Below, one piece after another: positions 21,494 to 34,606 of a stretch of DNA of 64,000 bases (position 1 is the first letter of the stretch; each line of letters starts with the position of its first letter). The DNA is from Alligator mississippiensis. Its lineage: Eukaryota; Chordata; Crocodylia; Alligatoridae. Where the stretch lies: positions 39,117 through 103,116 of the forward strand of contig NW_026775411.1 in assembly GCF_030867095.1 (NCBI RefSeq), written 5' to 3'. The notes under the pieces are model-generated. The model saw only the letters and a program-made list of their open reading frames with translations. It did no database searches and was not told the origin of the DNA. A program made the position numbers and the translations under genes.

Positions 21494-23149
21494 TGGCTGT
21501 TTTGAGGCATGGGACCTGGGATCACCGCAGACCTGGCTGCTACCAGTTACCAATTAATCATGATTCCCTCAGGGACCAGCTCAATACACAGCACCAAGAA
21601 CAATCCACCGCCCCAAGACAGACGCCGTCAGTGCACTTAACAAAAGATGAAGCCTCTTCAGACTATCTACAGGAAAACCGGTCTCAGTTCTGCGCATCTC
21701 CATTTGATTTTGTAAGCATGAGTGCCTTGAGGCTGGCCACAACCAAAATGGCTCAGGATTAAAAAGTTAAGAGAAAATGTCAAGATGCCGTTTCATAGAC
21801 ACCTTGTTGTAAAAGGAAGAGGATTGGAAAAAAAGAAAATAAAACCCCATAATTTCAAGCTGGCTCCTACATGTCTGGTTATTCCTTAAAACTTGACGTT
21901 TTTCCTGGTGGTTAATCCATTTCTTGAGATGTTCCAAACCAGATAACCCCTGGTCACTGAGAAAGGTCATTCATTTAAATTGAAACTGTTATATAATAGG
22001 ATTTTCCCTGTCACTTATGGCTTGGGACCCTCTTGATTTACACAATTCAAAGAATGCTTTGAAGAGGCTGGACTAAGGGGGTAAGAAAGCTGTAAAGCAG
22101 CAAACAGGGTGCTTCAAGAGAGAAAAATCTCTCTGACATCACCCGCTGTTGTTCCCAAGAAGCTGGCAGAAACAGATCCTCTCCCTTCAAGGATCGTGCT
22201 GGGAACTTTGCTTGTCATCAGATCACCCGAGTGCCTGGGAACAGTGACACCCCAGCTCTCGCTCTCTCTTTCTCTCTTTTTCTTTTTGTCTCTACGCATA
22301 GCTTTCTGAACCTAAATTGTATTAGTTAAGCTTCAGCTAAGTTTCCCCAAATACTCAATTAAACCAGGGGAATATTGTAATTGTTTTGTTTTCCCTTGCA
22401 TGTCTATTACTACTAGTACCATTATAAATTGGATATGCTTCACAATAAATAACTTTTATAGTCAAACTGGAGGTAACCAGGTGTATTTTTCCTTCTCTAC
22501 TTCCCTTCCCCACTTGCTCTGCAGCAACGCTTCTTTTACCTAAGCCAAAGATCCCTGTGAAGCCCAGAAATACTGCGGGGTCCGCTCATCAAGAGGCTAC
22601 CACTACTAGGACAGTTAGGGCAAAAGATTGGGACGTGCTGAGTTTGAGACACATAAGGGGATCAGCTTGTATAGGCTGATTGGCCCACTTTGGCTCAGGC
22701 GTGCCCTAATGAACTGAAAGCTGGCCCGTGAGGGTGTCAGCCGGACACCCAGCCGGATTGAGAGGGATTCTGTTCACTGAGTGCTGGTGTCTGACTGCAG
22801 TGTAGTGTTACCTTAATGAACTGATTCCTGGCACATGAAGGTGTCAGCCTGTACATGCTGATCAACCCGGCCGGGTCAGGCATGTCATGTTAGTGTGTGT
22901 GTGCATTTGACTGATTTAGTGGCTGGTGTGTGTGCGCGCGCGCGCACATTTGACTGATTTAGTGGCTGGAGGAACCCAGCCCTACTGAAACGGAGTCCTG
23001 CAAGATAGCTCCATTGTGGGTGAGGTCTTGCAGAAGGGAGAGATACAGCTCCGTACAGAAACACAGGTAACACGAGCAGCACATTGATAGAATTGCAAAG
23101 ACCCTAGAAATGTACCCCTAATAAATGAGCACACCCCAAAGTGACAGGC
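21494..23149. other. Intergenic, with LTR-like and simple repeats
   Basis: No gene. Around 22,390-22,480 a TATAAA/AATAAA-bearing A/T-rich segment resembles an LTR 3' portion, uncertain. At 22,690-22,880 a diverged tandem pair repeats ATGAACTGA...GGTGTCAGCC. At 22,893-22,950 a TGTGTG/CGCGCGCG run could form Z-DNA. Confidence 0.4.
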
Positions 23150-23864
23150 AAATCTAGTAACAGCTGGGATCATGGCTGGAAATCCATTTTGGGCCACCCC
23201 ACACCATCTGGGCCAGGCAAGACACTGGTCATCAATTCAGTCTGTAATCTCAGCCCAAATGCCAGGTCCTTAGTCAAGCATGTATACTTAGTACCATGGG
23301 AATGGGGGGCTGTTAGTTGGCAGCCTGGTATGAAGAAACCACGCTCTGGTCTGGGCCAGACTGGTCAGTGGTGTCCGGGAGAGTCCCCCGGTGCCATAGA
23401 GGCATGGTGTGGGGTGGCCCAAGAAGGATTTCCATCTCTAATCCCAGCCCATGAGAAATTCCTTCCTTGAGCCTGTCTACTTAGTACAGTGGGGATGGGG
23501 GAACTGGCCCAAACAGTATTTCCAGCCATAACCCCAGTCCAAAACCAGGTTCTTATTCAGGTCCATGTACTGAGTACAGTGGGCATGGGGGGCTGGCAGT
23601 TGGCAGCTTGGCACGCAAAAACTGCACTTTGGGCCAGGCAAGACTCTGGTTGGGGGGTGTGGGATAGTATCCAGTGCCACAGAGGCATGGTGTGGTGTGG
23701 TCCAAAGAGGATTTCCTGTCGTCAACCCAGCCCCAAACCCAGTTCCTTATTCAAGCCCATATACTTAGGACAGTATTTGTGGGGGCTGCCAGTTCATGGC
23801 CTGGCACAGCCAAACCATGTCTTCAGTCAGGCAGGACAGCAAGGGGATGTCTTAGACTGCTAAA
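23150..23864 (+). repeat. Tandem array, about 190-200 bp unit (left part)
   Basis: Diverged units recur, each with GTGGCCCAAGAAGGATTTCC-like, CCCAGCCCAAA-like, TACTTAGTAC-like and TGGCAGCCTGGCA-like blocks. Recognisable phrases fall near 23,170, 23,415, 23,499 and 23,700. One spacing is short, so a unit is partly deleted. The array resumes at 24,362. Confidence 0.75.
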
Positions 23865-23936
23865 GGGGATGTAGCTCAGTGGTAGAGTGCATGCTTTGCA
23901 TGTATGAGGTCCTGGGTTCAATCCCCAGCATCTTCA
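23865..23936 (+). tRNA. tRNA-Ala (TGC)-like sequence
   Basis: A 72-base cloverleaf starts GGGGATGTAGCTCAG and has anticodon TGC at 23,897-23,899. The A box (TAGCTCAGTGGTAGAG) and B box (GGTTCAATCCC) are intact. The acceptor stem pairs fully if two G-U pairs are allowed, and there is no encoded CCA. It is fused directly to a CR1 tail, inside a tandem array, so it may be a retroposed head rather than a working gene. Confidence 0.75.
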
Positions 23937-24361
23937 CTTCTCATGGGGCAGCAGGGCAGGCCCTACAGAGACAGGTTAGAAGGTCTCAACCTATTCAGCC
24001 TCCACAGGAGAAGACTGAGAGGGGATCTGGTGGCAGTTTACAAACTCCCCAGGGGGGACTGGAGAGAATTGGGGGAAGCTCTGTTCCCCCCAGGCACCCC
24101 CAGGGTTACTAGGAATAACACCCTCCAATTGTTAGAGAAAAGGTTCAGGCTGGACACCAGGAAACATTACTTCACACTTAGGGCTGCCAGGCTCTGCAAT
24201 GGGCTCCCAAGGGAGGTGGTGCTCTCCTACCTTGGGCGTCTTCAAGAGGAGGCTGAGCAGATATTTGGCTGGGGTGACATGATCCTGGCACCCATTCCTG
24301 CCTGAGGGAGGGAGTCAGACCTGATGAGCTGTTTAGGTCCCTTCCACCCCCAAGTACTATG
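23937..24361 (+). mobile_element. CR1 3' fragment attached to the tRNA-like head
   Basis: It codes for the last part of a CR1 reverse transcriptase (LFSLHRRRLRGDLVAVYKL, FRLDTRKHYFTLRAARLCNG, LPREVVL) and ends with the CR1 3' UTR and ACTATGATACTATGAC microrepeat. It starts exactly after the tRNA-like unit and splits the surrounding tandem array. Together with the tRNA head it looks like a single retroposed chimera. Confidence 0.8.
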
Positions 24362-24862
24362 ATACTATGACTCTGGTCAGAGAAGACCAGGAGAGTCCCC
24401 TGGTGCAACAGGGACATGCTGTGAGGTGGCCCAAGACAGATTTCCAACCACAATCCCAGCCCAAGATCCACTTCCTTACTCAAACCCACATACTTAGTAC
24501 CATGGCTGGGGGGAGCTGTCCGTTGGCATCCTGGCAGGGCCAAACCACGAGTTGGGCCAGGCAAGCTGTGGTCAGGGATGTGCAGGGGAGTCCACTGGTA
24601 CCACAGAGTGACAGCGTGGGGTGGCCCAACAAGCATTTCCATCTCTGATCCCAGCCCAAATCCCAGTTCTTTATTCAGGCCCCTGTAGTTGGTGGCGTCT
24701 GGGCGGACGATCAGCTGGCAGCCTGGCACAGCCAAACCGTTTCCTGGGACGGGCAGGACTCTGCAGAGATAACCAGGAGAGTCCCACGTGCCACAGAGGC
24801 ATGGCGTGGGCTGGTCCAAGAAGGATTTCTAGCTGTGATCCCAGCCCTAAATCCAGGTCCTT
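24362..24862 (+). repeat. Tandem array, about 190-200 bp unit (right part)
   Basis: This continues the array at 23,150-23,864. GTGGCCCAA...ATTTCC blocks near 24,425, 24,620 and 24,805 give spacings of 195 and 185. The break between the two parts is the tRNA/CR1 insertion. Confidence 0.75.
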
Positions 24863-24884
24863 ATGTGAGAGACTAAGCATCCAG

Positions 24885-25480
24885 GAGGCGCTGAGAAGGC
24901 GGGTCCCCGGGGTGGGGAGGGAAGGAGCAGGCGGCCCCGGGGCTCCCGCATGCCGGCTCGGGGCACGTGCAGCGCCGTGTGGGCGGGCGGGCGGCTCCGC
25001 GCTGCCTCCCCGGGCGCATCTCGAGCCCCTGCCCGAGCCCGGAGCGGAGCTGCGCCTCCCCCGCCGCTGCCCCCGGCCGCAGCGCCGCGCTCCTCCGCGC
25101 CCGCACAGCGGGTCCCGCGCACCCCGCCTAGGCCACGCCCCCTGGGGCGGAGCTCCGCCCTCCGCGGCCGCTCCTGCGCTGAGTGTCCCGCGCACGGCGC
25201 AGGCGCGCCTTCGCCCAGGCCACGCCCCCCGCGCCGGCAGGGCAGGGGCGGGGCCAGAGAAGGGGCGGGAGCTTAATCTTTCCATGCCGGCGTTCATTGG
25301 CTGGGAGGCGCTGCGCGGGCCGGCAGCCGAGTGGGTGCGGTGGACGCCCGTCTGGGCTGAGAGCTTTTAAATACGACTGTAGCCGCCATAACGCGCCACG
25401 CGGTCGGGGAAGCTGGCGCGGGCGGGTGTTGGGGCTGCGGCCCGGCGGCTCCGGGGCCCTCGGCTCGAGATGGGCTCAGG
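24885..25480 (+). promoter_or_regulatory. CpG island, candidate promoter
   Basis: About 600 bases are very GC-rich and dense in CpG, with several GC-box matches (GGGGCGGGGCC, CCACGCCCCC) and a TTTAAATA box near 25,367. It could drive a transcript to the right (an ATG at 25,470 opens about 37 codons) or to the left. No gene is recognised next to it. Confidence 0.55.
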
Positions 25481-25989
25481 CCTCCAGGAGCAGAGTGACC
25501 AAGTGACTCGAGGGTCCCCCAGCCCTGCCCACAGCCGTTATGCTGAGTTTGTTATAGTCAAGAGTTGCTCTCCACTTCCATGATTTGAAAGAGATCTCCT
25601 TGACTCCTAACCGCTCGCTCCAAAATGCGCGTGCCAGCGTACCCCCGCGCACAGGCACTGTTTTGCTTGTGCGCTGCTCAGGGGAAAGCTGCTTTTAAGG
25701 GAAGGAGCCATGGCTTCAGCGTACGGCCTCTAACACGAGGCATTGCTATCAGTGAGGGACTTGAGGCCATACCACGAGGCAAATCACAGATAGTACCTTA
25801 CGCTCTGAGAGGGTTGATTTTTATTTATTTATTTACTATTTTTAAGCATTTCTTTTCAAAATGTGGGTTGGAAGTTGTATCTAGACTACGGTCAGGGTTA
25901 CCCAAGCAACAAAGCTTTAACTTGACCTGTCAATACTCATGTATTATAAAAACAGCAAGATACTCATACAAAGACTTCTTCATTTTAAA
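25481..25989. other. No gene seen
   Basis: A short frame from 25,470 ends near 25,583. Otherwise A/T-rich DNA with a TTTATTTATTTATTT run near 25,820. Confidence 0.4.
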
Positions 25990-27617
<1,628 letters not shown>

Positions 27618-28762
27618 AATGAAACCATAATACAAATTTTGTGGGAAAAATTGCATGAGAAAAGTGCGCAAACTATTCTTGTGCATCATCCTGAATATGG
27701 GTTTTCTATTCAAAAAGAATACCCTGAAAGAGTGTCATTTAAAACCTCTTTGTTCAATGATATAAAAATCAACCTAAATAATGTGAGTTTCTATGATGAA
27801 GGAACATATAAATGCAAAGCAGTCACGTTCCCATTAGGAAATGCAGAGTCATTAACAACTATAACTGTAATTGTCGAACCCACCGTGAGCTTTACAAAGG
27901 AACCAACTCCCTTCATAGATGGTGAAAATTGGACAGTGGCAGCTATCTGTACAGCAGCCACTGGGAAACCCGCTGCAAATATAAGTTGGGAAAGAGATTT
28001 TGGTAAAATAGAGAATAGTTTAATTTCCTTTCCAAATAGAACGGTAACAGTTATAAGCTGATATAAGATCATTCCCACTAAATTTGCGAGGGGAAGGCGT
28101 ATAACTTGTATCGTGAAACACCCAGCTTTGGACAGGGAAATAAGGTATTCTCACGTACTAGACATCCAATATGCTCCTGAAGTGTCAATAACTGGCTATA
28201 ATAGAAATTGGCTTGTTAGACAAAGAAATGTTCAACTTAAGTGCAATGCTAATTCTAACCCGCCGCCTGTAAAGTTTACCTGGGCCAGAATAGATGGACG
28301 ATGGCCTAAAGGCTTACTGGTTGTAAACAATACCCTGCATTTTAATAGCTCACTAACCTACAATCATGGCAGGACTTACATTTGTGGGGTGACAAATTCC
28401 CTTGGTCAAGGAAGCGATCAAAAAACTATTCATGTATTAGATCTCTCCACCATCACTACCACACGATCACCCACGGTTTCATGGTATCTTTAACTAATAG
28501 CGTTCCGGGTTTAGCATCAGCATTCACCCTAACAATAATACAGGAACGCAAGTGGGATACCATCATCGCTAGTGTAGTGGGTGGAATTATCCTTCTAATA
28601 CTTGGAAGTATTTTAATTGGCATTGTCTGCTGTGGGAGAAGACGGATGTTTTGCGACCAGTACTTCGTTATGAGCCGTATTCCACTGACTAATAAACGAG
28701 GGGAGTCCCAAACAGATGTTCTCCAATCAGACGATGACTAATAGTTGTTGTTATATGTTTAA
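27618..28762 (+). pseudogene. Copy A: intronless NECTIN3-like sequence captured by a retroelement
   Basis: Nectins are cell-adhesion Ig proteins. The order here is most of the V domain (NETIIQILWEKLHEKS; KAVTFPLGNAES), a C2-type domain (VEPTVSFTK; ICTAATGKPAANISWE; FARGRRITC), a second one (YAPEVSITGY; NSNPPPVKFTWARIDG), a membrane span near 28,570-28,640 (Ile/Leu/Gly-rich), a basic CCGRRRMF stop-transfer and a short tail with ESQTDVLQSDDD. These match NECTIN3 in order and wording as I remember it. No introns interrupt domains that host nectins split over exons. A TGA at 28,059, a one-base loss near 28,487 and TAA TAG at 28,739-28,744 kill it. The signal peptide and first strands are missing; upstream is hAT sequence. 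An LTR starts about 70 bases downstream. Confidence 0.85.
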
Positions 28763-28832
28763 GTTATTGTATTGTATAGTTTGTTAAAAAGACCGGTCTG
28801 TAAAATTGTTTGTTTATATATATATATATATA
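28763..28832 (+). repeat. Spacer with (TA)n before the LTR
   Basis: A TTGTTAAAAAGACC stretch is followed by a run of TA repeats that ends at the LTR TG. A normal polypurine tract is not evident. Copy B has the same layout with (TA)n/(TG)n. Confidence 0.6.
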
Positions 28833-29517
28833 TGTTGGTCGCTTAAGCTCCGTCAGGTCAGTGAATCCTGAAACAAAAATTCCTTATAACGTGCTCGTGT
28901 GTCTAAAATCCCAATTGTGCCGTCGGCAAGGGGGCATGTCGCAACCCAATGATTTTGGTGCCTCGACACGATGGAGTTTTCCCGCCACGAGAGTCTCTTG
29001 CACAGCAAAAGTTTTCTGCTGCAACAGAAAACCCCGGTGCAAGAGAGTTCCCGCCATTCGCATGCAAATTTGTGTCCCACTATTGGCCAGTTCTAAATTA
29101 TTCCTACGTGGCGGCTAGCGATTGGCTTGTTAGCCGTGTAAAATGTTGTGCGACTTCCGCCCAAGTCGGAGAACTTTGAGCACGCTGCAGAGTGCCTCTA
29201 AAGATATCTGACTTGCGGCTGAGCTGATCGATAGCCTGATCACCTATCGATTCTTCTCCCCGTCGCCGAGCGCAATCCTTCGACGTACCCTTTCCCTGCC
29301 GGCTTAATTTGTGGACAGATTCGCTGGCCTGAGCCTTGCCAGCTGGAGCAACTAGTGGAGTTGTTTAAGCGACCGGACCACCTGCGTCGCAGCTACTAGC
29401 GGCGTAAGTAAAGTTTTTTGCAACCAATACGCTTTGTCTGCCTCTCCATTCACCAGCCCGCCCAAACGACCGAGCAATTTGTATATCACCTCGAGTCGGT
29501 TCCGGCCGTCCGAGACA
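28833..29517 (+). repeat. LTR A, 3' of the NECTIN3-like copy A
   Basis: About 685 bases from TGTTGGTCGC to CCGAGACA. The block from GTTCCCGCCATTCG through CCCACTATTGG to GGCGGCTAGCGATTGGCTTG aligns closely with the reverse complement of the ERV-2 LTR (45,560-45,660) and with LTR B. A splice-donor motif GTAAGTAAAG is at 29,404, as in ERV-2 (45,277). What follows the terminal CA is GTTACC, not a TGG primer site, so this is a 3' LTR and not the start of another provirus. Confidence 0.8.
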
Positions 29518-30519
29518 GTTACCTGGGTAAATAAAGTAGTCAAACTTGCTATAAGTTGGCCCAAGTTGAGCAACTAGATTTGAAGGGTTGTTGGCTGTAA
29601 CCATGCTGATCTAAGGCCGCAGGCAGACACGGTTGTTTGGGTGGAAGTCATATCTTCTATTAGACCAACTAAATTGATAGCTTAAGATATCACATTCACC
29701 CACAGAACCCTGTCTGTCTAGAGCTGAAGGCCCATTCTGTTACAGGGGTAAAAACCTATCCCATATTGTATGCTTCGTGTGTTCACAGCTGGCATTTGTA
29801 AGGCTATTGTCTCGAGTCCATGCCATGCAGCTCTCATGCTAGAGACTCTACCTGACATGTACACCTCCCGAAATTTTAAAACCCAAAGTTTCATTTTAAA
29901 AAGTCAAGGATTTCTGTGATGTCTTTTGTTTGACCAGTGCATAGTTGACAGATGTGTTGGACAAGCCTTTGGTCATCAAGGCTAAGGACAAGTTGCACAT
30001 AAACCGGTATAAGTGATTGGAAACCAGTTCAGATCTGTAACACAACAGCAGTTCAGTGTACATAAACTGCTTTCAAAATGGCCAAAACTGGTTTAAGATA
30101 AACCTGGATGAATGTAATATGAGACTTAATTTATTTAGGTGAAATTGGTTTACTGAACTTCTGTCCCAGTTCCCCTCCAAATTCAAACTCAACCCCCCTG
30201 CACTCCCCTACCCCTCAGGGTGAGAGGGCTAGCCTTGTGCAGGCTGTCTGCTCCAGCCAGGCAGGGAAACATGCTGTAGCTTCCCCCGGTTTCTGGCCTG
30301 AGCACTGCAGACATATGGCTGCATTTCCAGAATCAAAATGAACGTCTGTTCACGTGCTTATTGGTTCAGCCTAATCTGCAAAGGTTGAATCGATTCAGCC
30401 TTGGGGTTTTGGACAGTGTTTTCTTAGCCCAAGTGCCCTTCCTCAGGTCGCATTTTAAACTTGTCCAGTTTGGCACAGTCTGGCTGAACGCGTAGCGACC
30501 CTGCCTGGATTTCGCAGAA
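29518..30519. other. No gene; MITE-like fragment
   Basis: A Chompy-like tail (TATTAGACCAACTAAATTG...AGAACCCTGTCTGTCT) lies near 29,658-29,720. The rest shows no recognisable feature. Confidence 0.4.
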
Positions 30520-30902
30520 CAGAACTCGGGCCAGGAGGGATCTCCAGAGGTGACCTAGTCCAACCCCCTGCCTGAGGCGAATCGTCCTTATCTGAGCCAC
30601 CCTATGCAGATCCATAATGCAACCTCCTAGTAAAACTACCCCCAACCCTGACACCACACAAGCCTTAAGGCCCTAACCTGCCACAGGTAACACATGGGGA
30701 ACGTGGCAGCCAACGTCCTGCTTCTGCAAAATGTTGTTAATAGTCACTCGAAAGATCTCGGGTAGATCTCCATGCCCCCACAGAGGAAGGCAGCCCCCTC
30801 GCCCCCCCAGCCCATACCAATCTGACCATGGGGTCAAATTTCTTTGTGAGCCCAAATATGGAGTCGGTCTCATTGTGAGCGGAGGGGCAAGACCCTCTAA
30901 CC
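30520..30902 (-). mobile_element. Old CR1-type fragment
   Basis: GGAGGGATCTCCAGAGGTGACCTAGTCC... is the reverse complement of the widespread CR1 3' UTR. Continuation to 30,902 is uncertain. It ends where the hAT element begins. Confidence 0.45.
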
Positions 30903-31224
30903 CAGGCTTGTCCAACATACGGCCCACGGGCCGCCATGCAGCTCACCAAGTGCCTGCTACGGCTCCTTTGGCTCCGCTCCTTTGCCCCTGGCATCCTGGT
31001 CAGCTCCTGGGACCAGGCTCAGCGGGAACGGGGCGCGGCACCTGGCGCAGGCAGTCGACAGGGCAGGGTCGGGGGTCCTCGGCAGGCGGGATCCTGTGAC
31101 ACGTGTCCTGGCTTGCTGCCAGATCCCGCGCTCTGGGCTCGCAGCGCTGGGGCTGTGTGTGTGGTCACCATTGTGAGCAGGGCCATGCGGGTGAGGGGCA
31201 TGCTTATAGGACGCGGCATGCTTA

Positions 31225-31978
31225 TGGGATGCAGAAAAACCTGCAGCATGCTTATAGGCTCGGTAATGGTACGTTGGTTAGCAGTACAGATGAAAGGGAC
31301 TTGGGGGTCATGGTTGACCACAAGATGAACATGAGCCTTCAGTGTGATGCTGCGGCTAGTAAAGTGAGCAAAACGCTGGCTTGCATCCACAGATGCTTCT
31401 CAAGCAAACCCCGGGACGTCATTCTCCGCTTGTACTCTGCCTTGGTGAGGCCGCAGCTGGAGTACTGCATCCAGCTTTGGGCGCCACAATTCAAAAAGGA
31501 TGTGGAGAAGCTTGAGAGGGTGCAGAGGAGAGCCACGCGCATGTTCAGAGGTCAGGAAAACAGACCTTGTGATGAGAGGCTGAGAGCCATGGGGCTCTTC
31601 AGCCTGGAAAAGCGCAGGGTCAGGGGTGATCTGGTGGCCACCTGTAAATTTATCAGGGGTGCTCATCAGGATCCGGGGGGACATCTGTTCACCAGAGCGC
31701 CCCAAGGGATGACAAGATCGAACGGTCACAAACTCCGCTGCGACCGATTCAGGCTGGACATAAGAAAGAACTTCTTCACTGTCCGAGCCCCCAAGGTTTG
31801 GAATAGACTGCTGCCGGAGGCGGTTCAAGCACCCACTTTGAACGCCTTCAAGACACATTTGGGTGTTTATCTTGCTGGGATCCTATGATCCCTGCTGACT
31901 TCCTGCCCCGGGGCGGGGGGCTGGACTAAGTGATCCTGCGGGGTCCCTTCCAGCCCAAATGTCTATGAAATAAACTCT
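31225..31978 (+). mobile_element. CR1 3' fragment in the hAT element
   Basis: An open frame to 31,888 encodes the end of the CR1 reverse transcriptase ([74 protein letters not shown]) and stops after VYLAGIL, the normal CR1 end. The 3' UTR ends near 31,978 with TCTATGAAATAAA repeats. It is 5'-truncated, as most CR1 copies are. Confidence 0.85.
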
Positions 31979-32484
31979 ATGAAATAAACCAGCAGCTCCC
32001 ATGAACCTTGCAGGAGGGCTGCACAGGCAGGGTCTCTCTGGCCCAGGACAGAGGGTGTAAAGGGGTGTTTGTCTTGGGTTATAACAACTGGCTGGCTGTG
32101 GTGCTAGCTGACAGCGCTGCCCATATGGGACCCAAACCCAGTAATGGCTGGGCTGCCCCAGCCATGAGACAGAGACACTGGGACTGGCACCAGGAGACAA
32201 AGGTCCTAGTCCTGCCCTGACTCCCCGTCGGCATTTGAGGTTGCACTTGGCATATAATGGCAGCACCTGCACATGTCAGGCTGTACCTTCCACGTTATGA
32301 GTATACATGATGGGTGAGGGTCCATATTGATACCACAATATTATTATATAGTAATCAAATGGTGATCTTGAACTGGTGAGTTGTTTTTAACTTCACCTGT
32401 CTCTGCCAAACTAGTTTTTCTATGACTAAAATTAATTTTGGCTCTATTAGCTACAGGGCCTACGCTATGCTCAAAAAATGGTGA

Positions 32485-34370
32485 ATGAGAGGAAATGAAA
32501 AATTGATGCTGAATGTCAAGTTTCCAAAGATAGTTGGACCACTGATTTTTTTGTTATTGAACAAAACGGGAACATCCTGTGTCTGATTTGCCAAGAGAAA
32601 GTAGCTGTCTGCAAGGAGTACAACGTGAAGCAGCATTATTCTGCAAAACCTGCAAAGAAACGTGAGAGCGTGGTGGGTCAGATCAGACTTGATCGGGTGA
32701 ACTCTCTAACACAGAGCATGAACGGGCAGCCGTCTTTTTTCAGAGCTGCGAGGCAGAAGTCTGAGGCAGAGACCAAGGTCCGTTTCTTGATATCCGGGGC
32801 AATAGCTAAGAGAGGGAAACCACTGTCTGATGGAGAATTTGTGAAAGATTCCTTGGGCATATTTACATCTGAGGTATTCCCTGATAAACAGTCAATGGTG
32901 GAGAATATCAGCCTTTCCCATCAGACGGTTGCTAGAAGAGTAGACGACATGGCATGAAACATTGAAGATTCACTGATGAAAAGACCCGGTGCCTGTCAGT
33001 TTTACAGCTTGGGGGTTGGCGAAAGCACAGAGGTGAGTGATACAGCTCAACTGCAACCTTTGCACGAGGAGTGACCAAACCATTGCATGTTGTTGAGGAA
33101 CTGCTCGACTTGTGTCCAATGAAAGGCAAAACGGCAGGACAGGACATTTTCAATGAAGTCAAGTGTGTCTTGTTGGAGTTCAGTCTTCCAGAGGACAAAC
33201 TCTGTGGTCTAACAACGGATGGCGCCCCTGCGATGACAGGCAAGCACGATGGATCTGTCAGTTTACTGGTCAAGTCCGTGCCTCAGGATGTCATCACACA
33301 TCCCTGCGTCCTTCACCAGGAACAGCTGTGTGCAAAGGCCCTGGGGATGAGACGTGATGGGAAAGGTGGTTTCTACAGTCAGTTCCATCAGGTCAAAGGG
33401 GCTTAATCATAGACATCCCAAGCATTTCTTGCTGAGATAGGATCGGACCATGATGACGTTATTTACTTCTGCCAAGTTTGTTGGCTCAGCAGGGCAGCCA
33501 CACTAGCCAGATACTCGTCACTGCTTGACGAAATTAAAACCTTCATGACAGACAAAGGAAAAGATGCTGGCTTCATGGACGATGATGATGACTTGGCATC
33601 CTAGCTGACATCACCAAGTATCTTGCAGATTTGAATCTAAAATGACGAGGGAAGGATCAATTTGTCAACAGACTGTATGAACACATCCAATCCTTCATTC
33701 GTAAGCTCGAATTGTTTCAGAAACAGTTGAATAAGAAGAATGTCACCCATTTCACAATACTATTAACAAGATGTGCTGAGACTGTGACCCATGACACGTA
33801 TTCTGCATTGGTCGGCCGTCTGCTGGATGAATTCAAACAAAGATGTGCGGATTTCAGGGAACGCAGCGATGAGCTGAAGCTGTTTGCAGATCCATTTGGA
33901 GCGGATGCCACCGATGCCCCGACACGTTCCACATGGCACTAACTGACATCCCAAATAACGGTGCCTTGAAGAGAGCTTTTGCAGAACGTGACCTACTGAC
34001 ATGTTCTAGTCACTATGTTACGTGGCACTCTTTCCCAAATCTCTTGAATCATGCACTTTGGTTCATTGCACTGTTTGGCAGCACGTATTGCTGCGAGCAG
34101 CTTTTCTCAAGAATGAAGAACATAAAAGCAAAATCAAGATCACTTTTGACAGACGGACATTTACCTGGAATACTCCGCATCGCCACATCAAGTGTGCCAG
34201 CAGATATTGATAACTTGTGCAAGCAAAAACAATGCCAGGTATCACTAAAGAAATCAGTGTTCATTGTAGTTTTCAGAAAGTTAATAAGAGTAGACTTGTA
34301 CACGTTGTTTTTACACTGTTTCTGTACACTTACAGTGTGGGTTGGAGCATGCTTGGTTTCTTGAGACTTG
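32485..34370 (+). pseudogene. hAT transposase (GTF2IRD2/ZBED-like), decayed
   Basis: The frame starts near a BED-type zinc finger (ILCLICQEKVAVCKEYN, VKQHY). It continues with ISLSHQTVARRVDDMA near 32,910-32,955, then a stop. After frameshifts come LCGLTTDGAPAMTGKHDG (33,200-33,255, catalytic Asp region) and VLHQEQLCAK. The C-terminal dimerisation region is at 34,065-34,200 (GSTYCCEQLFSRMKNIKAKS). Several frameshifts separate these blocks. The family moves DNA by cut and paste; this copy is inactive. Confidence 0.8.
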
Positions 34371-34493
34371 ACAACAGTTGTATTGCCACCTGTCTCTTTT
34401 TTTGCCTGGATAGTTCCTGTTGTAACCGAATGTCCCTAATTATGAACCTCACTGGATAGCTGTGCTGTATGCTTGTTTAAGACTGAACAATTC

Positions 34494-34606
34494 TAGCTGG
34501 GGTCATCTAGACCCAGCACTCTTTCCTGCTTATGCAGGGGGTCGGACTTGATGATCTCTTGAGGTCCCTTCCGACCCTAACATCTATGAATCTATGAATA
34601 TGTTCA
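34494..34606 (+). mobile_element. CR1 3' tail
   Basis: TAGCTGGGGTCATCTAGACC...CAGGGGGTCGGACTTGATGATCTC ends in ATCTATGAATCTATGAAT. It is a short CR1 terminus inserted near the right end of the hAT element. Confidence 0.75.

Noticed and set aside
24885-25480. Several GC-rich open frames of 77-249 codons as genes
   Set aside because: They overlap in all frames of a CpG island and show no domains; composition explains them.
28833-29517. LTR A as the 5' LTR of a provirus to its right
   Set aside because: No TGG-type primer site follows the terminal CA, and no gag is found downstream.
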